Shown here one piece after another: positions 23,922 to 31,577 of a stretch of DNA of 32,875 nt (position 1 is its first letter; every line of letters begins with the position of its first letter). This DNA comes from JAYVYM01 sp046593925 (GTDB lineage Bacteria > Actinomycetota > Actinomycetes > Mycobacteriales > SCTD01). Below the pieces are notes generated by a model. The model was not told the origin of the DNA and did no database searches. It saw only the letters and a program-made list of their open reading frames with translations. The DNA lies in NCBI GenBank assembly GCA_046593925.1, contig JBKJQN010000001.1, positions 1-32,875 of the forward strand, in the 5' to 3' direction. The position numbers and the translations under genes were made by a program.

Positions 23922-25135
23922 CACTGGTACGTGGCCGGCACGACGGCGAACGGCACGGCGTGAGTGACCGGGACGTCGACGAGGTCGTCGTCGTGGTCGC
24001 CGGCACGCCATGGTCGGGGATGCCCTCGTCGGAGCGACAGCTCGCCGTGGAACTGGCCCGGCGCTGGCCACTGCTCTGGGTCGACCCGTCCCGCTCCGCG
24101 GCCCGGACCGGCGGCGCCTCACGCGTTCCGGCGACCACGCTCCGCGCTCTCGACGACGAGCTCTGGCTGCTCTCGCCCGTCGGGGTGCCTGGCATGACCC
24201 GACCGGTCACCCGGAGGGTGGCCGCGGCGCAGCGACGTGCCGCCATCCGCAAGGCACTGTCGAGATTGCAGCGGCGGGCCGCCGTGGTCCTCGTCGCGGG
24301 TCTCGACGACGCACTCGACGCGTGCCCTGGCGCGGTCCGCGTGTTCTACGGGACCGATGACTACGTCGCCGGTGCCCAGCTTATGGGCATGTCCCCGGCC
24401 TGGAGCCGGCGCGCTGAGCGCCGCCAGCTGGCCCGGGCGGACGTCGTCATCGCTGTCTCCGAGGTCCTTCGGGCCCGTTGGTCCGGGGCCGGCAGGCCGC
24501 CTGTCACCATCCCCAACGGGGTCAACGTCGCCCTGTCCAGTAGCGGCCGCACCACTGCCCGGACCCCGCTGGCCAGGCCGATCGCCGGCCTCGTCGGACA
24601 CCTCAACGACCGGATCGACGTGGATCTGCTCGAAGCGGTCGCCGCCAGCGGCACCTCGCTGCTCCTCGTCGGGCCGGTCACCAGGTCGGGGCGGCTCGCC
24701 GGGCTGGAGCGGCTGCTGGCGATGCCCAACGTCCATGCGACCGGGCACCTCGACCAGGGGGACCTACCGGCGTACTACCGCGGCATGGACGTGGGGCTCA
24801 CGCCCTACCGGGATACGCCTTTCAACCGAGCCAGTTTCCCACTCAAGACGCTGGAGTACCTCGCCGCGGGCCTCCCGGTGGTCTCCACCGACCTGCCCGC
24901 ATCGCGTTCCCTGGCCACCGACCTCGTCCGGTTGGCTACCGGCCCACAGCAGTTTGTCGACGCTGTTCACGCAGCCACGGCGCAGTCAGGGGACCCGGCC
25001 CTGCGAGCGCGACGTCGTGAGCTCGCGTCCAGGTACAGCTGGAGCCGGACCGCCGAGCAGGTCCTTGCTGCTGCTGGACTTTCCGGGACCGGTCCCCGAC
25101 GTGGCGCCGGGCTCCGGGCCGGGGTCCGCTCATGA
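23918..25135 (+). CDS. GT4-type glycosyltransferase 1
   Basis: About 405 residues. GTG 23918 is chosen because it overlaps the preceding stop by four bases (GTGA), like its neighbours; GTG 23960 (391 residues) is an alternative, and neither has a strong ribosome binding site. The N-terminal domain has VVVVVAGTPWSGMPSSERQL and VFYGTDDYVAG. The C-terminal GT-B domain has VTIPNGVN, a GLVGHLNDRID loop, GHLDQGDLPAYYRGMDVGL and FPLKTLEYLAAGLPVVSTDL, which carries the donor-binding Lys/Glu region. It resembles cytoplasmic glycosyltransferases that add a sugar to a lipid-linked acceptor. Donor and acceptor are unknown. Confidence 0.88.
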   Translation: MTLVRGRHDGERHGVSDRDVDEVVVVVAGTPWSGMPSSERQLAVELARRWPLLWVDPSRSAARTGGASRVPATTLRALDDELWLLSPVGVPGMTRPVTRRVAAAQRRAAIRKALSRLQRRAAVVLVAGLDDALDACPGAVRVFYGTDDYVAGAQLMGMSPAWSRRAERRQLARADVVIAVSEVLRARWSGAGRPPVTIPNGVNVALSSSGRTTARTPLARPIAGLVGHLNDRIDVDLLEAVAASGTSLLLVGPVTRSGRLAGLERLLAMPNVHATGHLDQGDLPAYYRGMDVGLTPYRDTPFNRASFPLKTLEYLAAGLPVVSTDLPASRSLATDLVRLATGPQQFVDAVHAATAQSGDPALRARRRELASRYSWSRTAEQVLAAAGLSGTGPRRGAGLRAGVRS

Positions 25136-25809
25136 CCACCCGGCGGGGGCTGCTCGTCGTCGGTGCTGGCGGGTTCGCTCGCGAGGTCGTACAGGTCGCC
25201 CGGGCCATCAACCGGGTGCAGCCGACCTTCGAGCTGCTCGGGCACCTCGATGACGACCCTGCCACGCATGGCAGGGACGTGGACGGGCTCGAGGTGCTCG
25301 GTCCGGTCGAGCTGGCGCAGAGCGTGAGCGACGCCCTCGTCGTGGTCGCCACCGGACGACCGGGTGACTACGGCAGCCGATGGAGGATCAGCACCCGACT
25401 GCAGCTGCCGCCAGAGCGGTGGGCGACCCTGATCCATCCTGCGGCCAGCATCGCCGAGAGCGTCACGGTCGCGGAGGGGTCGATGCTGCTCGCCGGTGTG
25501 GTCGCCACGGGCGGATCGACGGTCGGTCGCCACGTGGCGGTGATGCCTCACTGCCTGATCACCCATGACGTCGTCCTCGAGGACTTCGCCACGCTGGCGG
25601 GGGGCGCGCTCCTCGGCGGGGGCGTGCGCGTGCACCGGGGGGCCTACGTCGGTTCCGGCGCAAGAGTGCGCGAGCAGCTCGAGATCGGTGCCTGGTCGCT
25701 GGTCGGCATGGGCTCGCTGGTGACGCGCTCCGTGCCGGCGGGTGAGGTCTGGTACGGGGCGCCGGCCCGCCACCGGGGCGCCGCCGCGTCAGTCGAGGCG
25801 GCGCTCTGA
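25132..25809 (+). CDS. NeuD/PglD-like sugar O/N-acyltransferase (left-handed beta-helix)
   Basis: A 225-residue protein from ATG 25132, overlapping the preceding stop by four bases. An N-terminal PglD_N-like segment (LLVVGAGGFAREVVQVARAI) binds the nucleotide-sugar in relatives. A hexapeptide-repeat left-handed beta-helix follows (ASIAESVTVAEGSMLLAGVV, HCLITHDVVLEDFATLAGGA, VRVHRGAYVGSGARV, GSLVTRSVPAGEVWYGAPAR). H145 in ITHDVV is in the position expected for the catalytic base. In PglD-type enzymes this domain transfers acetyl from acetyl-CoA to the amino group made by a DegT aminotransferase, a good fit to this locus. Confidence 0.9.
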   Translation: MTTRRGLLVVGAGGFAREVVQVARAINRVQPTFELLGHLDDDPATHGRDVDGLEVLGPVELAQSVSDALVVVATGRPGDYGSRWRISTRLQLPPERWATLIHPAASIAESVTVAEGSMLLAGVVATGGSTVGRHVAVMPHCLITHDVVLEDFATLAGGALLGGGVRVHRGAYVGSGARVREQLEIGAWSLVGMGSLVTRSVPAGEVWYGAPARHRGAAASVEAAL

Positions 25810-27050
25810 TGCACGTCCTCGTCTACCCGCACGACCTCGAGATCGGCGGGAGCCAGATCAACGCCGTCGACCTCGCGGCCGCCGTGGCCGGTGCAGGACA
25901 CGAGGTCACCGTCTTCGGAGTCCCCGGACCGCTCAACGACCGCATCGAGGAGCTCGGCCTCGCCTTCCGCGAGGCCCCTCCGCCCGGCCGTCGCCCTTCC
26001 GCGGTCGTGGCCCGGGCACTGGTCGACGAGGTGCGTGCCCGCCGCTTCGACCTCGTCCACGCCTACGAGTGGCCACCCAGCATGGAGGCACTCCTTGGAC
26101 CGGGACTTGCGCTGGGGACGCCCGTGGTCAGCACGGTGATGTCCATGGGGGTGGCCGACTTCCTGCCCCGGACCCTGCCCCTGATCGTGGGTACCCGCCA
26201 GATCGAGCGCGTCTGCCTGGCTGCGCGCCGCAGCAACGTCCGCCTCCTCGAGCCACCGATCGACACTCGTGAGAACGCTCCGGGCTCGGTGCCGACCGGG
26301 GAGTTCCGGAGCCGGTGGGGCCTGACCCCGGAGGACCTCAACATCGTCGTGGTGTCTCGCCTGGCGCAGGAGCTCAAGCGGGAGGGCCTGCTCGAGGCCG
26401 TTGCTGCGGTCGGGCAGCTGGCGCGGGGCGACCGGGTCCGCCTCCTTATTGTCGGGGACGGGCCTGCACGTGCCGAGCTGGAGGCCGCGGCGGCCTCGGT
26501 CAACGACACCCTGGGCCGCGACGTCGTCACCCTCACCGGCGCGCTCATGGACCCCCGACCCGCTTACGAGTCCGCTGACGTCGTCCTCGGCATGGGCAGC
26601 AGCGCGTTGAGAGGCATGGCCTTCGCCAAACCCCTGGTCGTCCAGGGGGAAGCAGGCTTCTGGAGCCTGCTGACACCCGAGACGCTGCCGACCTTTCTCG
26701 AGCAGGGGTGGTACGGCATCGGTCCGGGCGGAGGAGGCGTCGAGCGGTTGACGTCGGCCCTGCGCACCCTGCACGCCGACGCGTCCCTGCGAAGGGGGCT
26801 CGGCGACTTTGCCCGTCGGGTTGTCTGCGAGCGTTTCGGTCTGGACGCTGCCCTGCAGGTGCAGCTCGCCTCCTACGCCAACGTGCTCGCGCGTCCGAAG
26901 CACCGGGTCCCTGCCGCCGACCTATGCCGCTCGTTGGCCCGCCTCCTCGCCTACAAGGTGAAGCGCAAGGCGGAGCGCCGCGCCGGCACCGTGGCGGCCG
27001 ACGACTTCAACGCCCGCTCACACCAGTCCCTGCTGGCAGGTCCGGCATGA
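25809..27050 (+). CDS. Glycosyltransferase 2 (GT-B fold)
   Basis: A 413-residue protein whose ATG 25809 overlaps the previous stop by one base (TGATG). The N-terminus VLVYPHDLEIGGSQINAVDL has the GGSQ loop of GT4-type enzymes. The C-terminal domain contains VSRLAQELKREGLLEAV, LLIVGDGPARAEL and VLGMGSSALRGMAFAKPLVV. In that last motif the usual acidic residue before GMA is Arg, which may mark a subfamily. It is predicted to be cytoplasmic and to use a nucleotide-sugar donor. The C-terminal tail is basic and may contact the membrane. The stop overlaps the flippase start by four bases. Confidence 0.88.
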   Translation: MHVLVYPHDLEIGGSQINAVDLAAAVAGAGHEVTVFGVPGPLNDRIEELGLAFREAPPPGRRPSAVVARALVDEVRARRFDLVHAYEWPPSMEALLGPGLALGTPVVSTVMSMGVADFLPRTLPLIVGTRQIERVCLAARRSNVRLLEPPIDTRENAPGSVPTGEFRSRWGLTPEDLNIVVVSRLAQELKREGLLEAVAAVGQLARGDRVRLLIVGDGPARAELEAAAASVNDTLGRDVVTLTGALMDPRPAYESADVVLGMGSSALRGMAFAKPLVVQGEAGFWSLLTPETLPTFLEQGWYGIGPGGGGVERLTSALRTLHADASLRRGLGDFARRVVCERFGLDAALQVQLASYANVLARPKHRVPAADLCRSLARLLAYKVKRKAERRAGTVAADDFNARSHQSLLAGPA

Positions 27051-28549
27051 CCGAGATCGCGTCTCCCGCGACGGACGCAGCACGTGGCGTGTTGCGCAGC
27101 GCACTCGGCTGGAGCTTCCTCAACAACGTGCTGGGACGGCTGGGGTCCTCCCTCGTAGGGATTCTCCTCGCCCGCATCCTGGCGCCCGCGGACTACGGCG
27201 TCTACGCCGTCTGCCTCGTGGTCCTGGCAGCACTGCTCAGCATGAACGAGCTAGGCGTCAGCGTGGCGGTCGTCCGCTGGCCGGGAGACGTGCAACGCAT
27301 CGCCCCAACGGTCATGACGCTGGCCCTGACCTCGAGCAGCGTGCTGTACGTGGTCTGCTTCGCCCTTGCGCCGATCGTTGCGGACGCCCTCCACGCTCCC
27401 CAAGCGACCAACGTCCTGCGACTGCTTGCTACCGCCGTGCTCATCGACGCCGTCACTGCCGTCCCGGTCGGGCTGATGACCCGGGACTTCCTGCAGCGAC
27501 GAAGGCTCGTCATCGACTCGGTCGCCCTCGTCACCGTGTCCTCTGTTTCCATCGCCCTCGCCGTACAAGGCCACGGCCCCTGGAGCCTGGCCTGGGGCAA
27601 CCTGATGGGCAACCTGGTGTCCGCTGTTCTCATCACGGCCTGGGCGCCGCTGCGCATCCGGCCCGGCTTCGACCGGGCCGTCGCGCGTGATCTCCTGTCG
27701 TTCGGCCTGCCCCTCGCGGGTGCCAGCGTCCTGGCCTTCGCCATGCTCAACATCGACTACGTGGTCGTGGGGGCCGTGCTCGGGCCTGTCGCGCTCGGCT
27801 TCTACCTGCTGGCCTTCAACCTCTCCTCTTGGCCGGTGAACCTCGTCTCGGCCCCCGTGCGACGGGTCGCGGTGCCCGCTTTCGCCAGGTTGCGCGACAC
27901 GGGACAGGAGTCGGGTCTCGCGTTCGTCAGGGCCAGCGTCCTGCTGCTCGCAGCGACGATCCCTTCCGTGCTGCTCCTCGCCCTGCTGGCCCACCCGCTC
28001 GTGCAGTTCCTCTACGGCGGGAAGTGGCTGCCGGCTGCCGACGTCCTGCCGCTCCTTGCAGCCCTCGCCCTGGCCAGGGTGCTCTCCGAGCTGACGTACG
28101 ACTTCCTGGTGGCCCACGCTCGGTCGAGGTCCAACCTCGTCGTGCAGGCGGCCTGGGTGTCCGTCCTCGGTCCGGCCATCTGGGTCGGCGCCCACCTCGG
28201 CGGTCTGCGTGGTGTCGCCGTCGCGCACGTCTCCGTCGCCCTCCTGGTCGCCGTCCCGACGTCGGTCTGGGCGCTGCGGCGGGCCGGCGTACGACTGGCG
28301 CCGGCACTCGGTCCGGTCAGGCGGCTGTGCCTGGCCACGTCCGCCGCCGCCCTCACCGTGCTGCTCGTCACCCGCGAGCTCCCCGGCGCCCTCCCTCAGC
28401 TGCTCGTCGGCGGTATTGCCGGGAGCCTCGTCTACGCCGTCGTCGCCTTTCCTGTCCGCCGCGTCCTCGCTGACCTGCGCCCCGCACCTGACCGGCTCGG
28501 GACCGGTGCCGGGCCGTCCGCCCACGTCCAGACGTTGCTGTCCCCCTGA
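27047..28549 (+). CDS. Wzx-like polysaccharide flippase
   Basis: A 500-residue integral membrane protein from ATG 27047, overlapping the glycosyltransferase stop by four bases. It starts with GWSFLNNVLGRLGSSLVGIL then ARILAPADYGVYAV, the characteristic first helices of the polysaccharide-biosynthesis/MATE-like flippase family, and has about 12–14 hydrophobic segments overall. FLYGGKWLPAADVLPLLAAL is the family's conserved mid-protein loop. It should translocate undecaprenyl-linked oligosaccharide units across the membrane. Its presence argues for a Wzx/Wzy-type pathway, although no Wzy polymerase is seen in this window. Confidence 0.92.
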   Translation: MTEIASPATDAARGVLRSALGWSFLNNVLGRLGSSLVGILLARILAPADYGVYAVCLVVLAALLSMNELGVSVAVVRWPGDVQRIAPTVMTLALTSSSVLYVVCFALAPIVADALHAPQATNVLRLLATAVLIDAVTAVPVGLMTRDFLQRRRLVIDSVALVTVSSVSIALAVQGHGPWSLAWGNLMGNLVSAVLITAWAPLRIRPGFDRAVARDLLSFGLPLAGASVLAFAMLNIDYVVVGAVLGPVALGFYLLAFNLSSWPVNLVSAPVRRVAVPAFARLRDTGQESGLAFVRASVLLLAATIPSVLLLALLAHPLVQFLYGGKWLPAADVLPLLAALALARVLSELTYDFLVAHARSRSNLVVQAAWVSVLGPAIWVGAHLGGLRGVAVAHVSVALLVAVPTSVWALRRAGVRLAPALGPVRRLCLATSAAALTVLLVTRELPGALPQLLVGGIAGSLVYAVVAFPVRRVLADLRPAPDRLGTGAGPSAHVQTLLSP

Positions 28550-28559
28550 AGGAGCACAC

Positions 28560-29666
28560 ATGACTCACATTCCCCTCGTCGACCTGGCAGCTCAGCATGC
28601 AGAGGTCGCCGACGAGGTGCGTGCAGGCTTCGACACCGTGCTGGCGGAGACGTCGTTCATCGGTGGCAAAGCCGTCACGGCCTTCGAGGAGGAGTACGCC
28701 CGGTACGCCGGGGTGCAGCACTGCATCGGCGTGGGCAACGGCACCGATGCGCTCGAGATCGCCCTCCGAGCCTGCGGCGTAGGGGTCGGCAGCGAGGTGG
28801 TGCTGCCGGCCAACACCTTCGTCGCTACGGCGGAGGCCGTTGTCCGCAGTGGCGCCACCGTCGTCCTGGCCGACGTCGACCCGGTCACGCTGCTCCTGGA
28901 CTCGGAGCAGGCAGACGCTGCGGTCACGCCCCGGACCCGGGCACTGCTCCCCGTCCACCTGTACGGGCAAATGGTCGACATGACGGCGATAGGTGAGCTG
29001 GCAGAGCGCTGCGGCGCGATCCTCGTGGAGGACGCGGCACAGTCCCAGGGAGCCCGACAGCGCGGCCGGCCCGCCGGGGCGCTGGGACTCGCCGCAGGCA
29101 CGAGCTTCTATCCCGGCAAGAACCTCGGCGCCTACGGCGATGCCGGCGCCGTGCTGACGAACTCCGACGCGGTCGCCCGGCTGGCCCGATCGATCGCCAA
29201 TCACGGCAGCGAGCGCAGGTACCACCACGACGTCCTCGGGTTCAACAGCCGGATGGACACGCTCCAGGCCGTCGTTCTCAAGAGCAAGCTCGCTCGCCTG
29301 GACACGTGGAACGACGCCCGTCGCCTAGCCGCGCAGCGCTACGACGAGTTGCTGGCCGAGCTTCCCGGCGTCGTGCTGCCTCGTACGGCACCCGGCAACG
29401 AGCACGTGTGGCACCTCTACGTCATCCAGGTCCCGGCGCGCGATGCCGTCCTCGCCAGCCTCAACCAGGCGGGCGTGGGAGCGGCCGTGCACTACCCAGT
29501 GCCCGTGCACCTGCAGCCGGCCTTCTCCTTCCTACCGCACCGCCGCGGTGAGTTCCCCGTGGCCGAGGCTGCGGCCGGGCGGCTCCTGAGCCTGCCGCTG
29601 CACCCCCATCTCACGGTCGACGAGCAGGTGCAGGTCGCCACAGCCCTGGCGGGGGCGCTGCGCTGA
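28560..29666 (+). CDS. DegT/DnrJ/EryC1/StrS aminotransferase 2
   Basis: A 368-residue PLP enzyme. ATG 28560 has a clear ribosome binding site (AAGGAG) six bases upstream, ten bases after the flippase stop. It begins IPLVDLAAQHAEVADEVRAG and has GVGNGTDALEIALRA, LPANTFVATAEAV, LVEDAAQSQGAR and the Schiff-base Lys K187 in FYPGKNLGAYGDAG. These features are closest to the QdtB/WlbC/DesV-type 3-aminotransferases acting on 3-keto nucleotide sugars. It is clearly diverged from the aminotransferase at 22785, so two amino groups or two amino sugars may be made. Pairing with the Gfo/Idh oxidoreductase would fit a 3-amino sugar. Confidence 0.93.
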   Translation: MTHIPLVDLAAQHAEVADEVRAGFDTVLAETSFIGGKAVTAFEEEYARYAGVQHCIGVGNGTDALEIALRACGVGVGSEVVLPANTFVATAEAVVRSGATVVLADVDPVTLLLDSEQADAAVTPRTRALLPVHLYGQMVDMTAIGELAERCGAILVEDAAQSQGARQRGRPAGALGLAAGTSFYPGKNLGAYGDAGAVLTNSDAVARLARSIANHGSERRYHHDVLGFNSRMDTLQAVVLKSKLARLDTWNDARRLAAQRYDELLAELPGVVLPRTAPGNEHVWHLYVIQVPARDAVLASLNQAGVGAAVHYPVPVHLQPAFSFLPHRRGEFPVAEAAAGRLLSLPLHPHLTVDEQVQVATALAGALR

Positions 29667-29713
29667 GGCGCAGCACGCTCCGGGTCCTAGCGGCCGCCGT
29701 CACGGCGGGCTGC

Positions 29714-30637
29714 GTGGCGTCCGTCTTACTCACCCGGCACCGGTCGCCGCCCGTCTCTGCTCCCCGCGTCGCCACGCCAATTCCAGCCCCGGGCACGGGG
29801 TGTGTCGTGGTGCCGTCGGTGTGTGGGTTCCCGGACGCGACCAACACCGGGGTGCCTGCAGGCATGTCGTTGCGGTCAGTTCCGGACCAGGTCTCCAGCG
29901 GTCCGGGTTGGCACTACGACAGTCGGGGCTGGGTCAGCGTCGACGGTAACGGGGCGGTGCTGGACGGCCTGCGCATCCCCTACAACGTCGACGTCGTCGC
30001 CAACGACGTCACCATCAAGAACAGCCAGGTCATCGAGCAGGGGGAGAGCTTCGGCATCAGCCTGCGGCACGCAGCCCGGACCGTCGTGCAGAACACCGAG
30101 GTCTTCAGCCCGGACGCCGGCGTCAACCGGCTGATGGTCGGGATCAAGGACATCTACGGCGACTCGACCGGCACCCAGGTCCTGCGCTCGAACATCTGGC
30201 ACACCAGCACCGGCGTCCAGATCGACTCCGGCCTAGTGCAGGACAACTACATCCACGACATGGGCTACAAGGACGGCGACCACATCAACGGGACCACCAG
30301 CAATGGCGGCACGACCCTGCTCACCCTGCGGCACAACACCGTCCTGAACCAGATCGCGCAGACCGACGCGATCAGCCTGTTCGAGGACTTCGGCGTCCAG
30401 GCCAACCGGGTCATCGACAACAACCTGCTCGCCGGCGGCGGCTACACCCTGTACGCCGGGCAGAACCCCGGCGGCCTCACCGCGACCGGCATCACCGTCA
30501 CCAACAACCGTTTCAGCCGTCTGTTCTACCCCCAGGGCGGCTCCTACGGCCCGGTCACCGCCTGGAACCCCACCGGCAGCGGCAACACCTGGACCGGCAA
30601 CACCTGGGACGACACCAGCACCACCCTCAACCCCTGA
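29714..30637 (+). CDS. Secreted right-handed parallel beta-helix protein (copy A)
   Basis: At least 307 residues. The nearest standard start is GTG 29714, but the open frame continues upstream and encodes RRSTLRVLAAAVTAGCVASV, a good signal peptide, back to a CTG at 29663 that overlaps the previous stop by four bases. The true start may therefore be non-canonical. The mature part begins CVVVPSVCGFPDATNTGVPA and continues with beta-helix rungs (DGLRIPYNVDVVANDVTIKN, NTVLNQIAQTDAISLFEDF, NNLLAGGGYTLYAGQNP). The fold is that of pectate-lyase-like polysaccharide-binding or cleaving proteins; catalytic residues cannot be assigned. Its last 11 bases overlap the convergent GT2 gene, and its 3' end is repeated in inverted orientation at the end of the window. 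Confidence 0.88.
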   Translation: MASVLLTRHRSPPVSAPRVATPIPAPGTGCVVVPSVCGFPDATNTGVPAGMSLRSVPDQVSSGPGWHYDSRGWVSVDGNGAVLDGLRIPYNVDVVANDVTIKNSQVIEQGESFGISLRHAARTVVQNTEVFSPDAGVNRLMVGIKDIYGDSTGTQVLRSNIWHTSTGVQIDSGLVQDNYIHDMGYKDGDHINGTTSNGGTTLLTLRHNTVLNQIAQTDAISLFEDFGVQANRVIDNNLLAGGGYTLYAGQNPGGLTATGITVTNNRFSRLFYPQGGSYGPVTAWNPTGSGNTWTGNTWDDTSTTLNP

Positions 30638-30653
30638 ACCGACCGTCGGCGCG
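30597..30653. repeat. 57-bp inverted repeat, left arm
   Basis: The sequence here is the exact reverse complement of 32819–32875. It covers the last 13 sense codons of beta-helix copy A, its stop and 16 bases of 3' sequence. Homology stops sharply at 30653, midway through what is a full terminator hairpin at the right arm. The right arm runs off the window, so the repeat may be much longer leftward into the gene. Confidence 0.95.
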
Positions 30654-31505
30654 GCACATGCGGAGAAGTGCCTTGAGGGACGCCTTGGACTGGCTGTGAC
30701 CACGGGCTAGCCAGCTCAACTCGCTCAAGATGCCGAGGAACCAGTACGCCAGCACAGCGGGTGCGCTGTGGCGGCGCCGGAACAGCTCGACCCGGTTGAC
30801 GATCTGCAAGGAGTGGGTGCGGTCGTCCTGCCCGGACTGCCCGCCGATGTGCAGCGCCTGCGGACGCGGGTCGTAGCGGGTGAGATAGCCGGCGTCGCGG
30901 GCGCGCAGACAGAAGTCGGTCTCCTCGCAGTAGAGAAAGAAGGACTCGTCCCAGCCGCCGAGGGCGCGGTGGCACTGGCCGGACACGAGCAGGACGGCAC
31001 CCAGTGCCCAGTCGACGACCCGCGGCTCGTCGTAGTCCGAGGGGTCCGTCACGTGCTCCGCAAACAGGGGATGACCCAGTTTCGTGAGCCCCAGAGCCCT
31101 GAGCAGCGTCGGCTCACGCCGGAGGGAGAGGTCCAGCGAGCCGTCGGCGCGAATCACTTTCGGCGCGACGATCCCGGTCCCCGGCAGGTCGAGGGTCTCC
31201 AGGGCCGGACGGGCGAAGCCCGGTGCCAGGCGGACGTCAGGGTTGAGAACGAGATAGGCGGACGCCCCCGGTCGCTCGGACACCCCGCGGTTGATGCCCG
31301 CGGCGTACCCGAGGTTCTCGGCTTGCAGGAGCCGGCAGTCGGCGCGCCTCGCGACCACGTCGCAGGTGTCGTCGACCGAGGCGTTGTCGACCACGATGAC
31401 CTCATGGGGAAATCCGTGAAGCGCGGCGGGAAGCGTGTCGAGAAGGCCTTCGACGACTGCGGCGCTGTTGTAGGTCACGACGACGACGACAAGTTGGTCG
31501 TTCAC
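30627..31505 (-). CDS. GT2-family glycosyltransferase (rhamnosyltransferase-like)
   Basis: A 292-residue minus-strand protein from GTG 31505. The GT-A fold starts LVVVVVTYNSAAVVEGLL with HEVIVVDNASVDDT. The donor-site DxD equivalent is in AYLVLNPDVRLAPGF, and WALGAVLLVSGQCHRALGGW and FFLYCEETDFCLRARDAGY carry the acidic acceptor/base region. This matches WbbL-like rhamnosyltransferases; the donor is not proven. Its stop lies inside the 3' end of the beta-helix gene, and its last eight residues (RADGRFRG) are antisense to the inverted repeat, so the natural C-terminus may have been replaced at a rearrangement junction. It diverges from the next glycosyltransferase, with 72 bases between. Confidence 0.92.
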   Translation of the reverse strand: MNDQLVVVVVTYNSAAVVEGLLDTLPAALHGFPHEVIVVDNASVDDTCDVVARRADCRLLQAENLGYAAGINRGVSERPGASAYLVLNPDVRLAPGFARPALETLDLPGTGIVAPKVIRADGSLDLSLRREPTLLRALGLTKLGHPLFAEHVTDPSDYDEPRVVDWALGAVLLVSGQCHRALGGWDESFFLYCEETDFCLRARDAGYLTRYDPRPQALHIGGQSGQDDRTHSLQIVNRVELFRRRHSAPAVLAYWFLGILSELSWLARGHSQSKASLKALLRMCRADGRFRG

Positions 31506-31577
31506 AGCGCGACGGTATCGGACGCGGACCTGACCGACTGCTCACTGCTCGTCCTGAGGAACCTTTACGTTGCTCAT

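Noticed and set aside
30768..31577. Long upstream extension of the GT4 glycosyltransferase frame
   Set aside because: The extension is antisense to the GT2 coding region and has no glycosyltransferase sequence; the GT4 fold starts right after GTG 31578.
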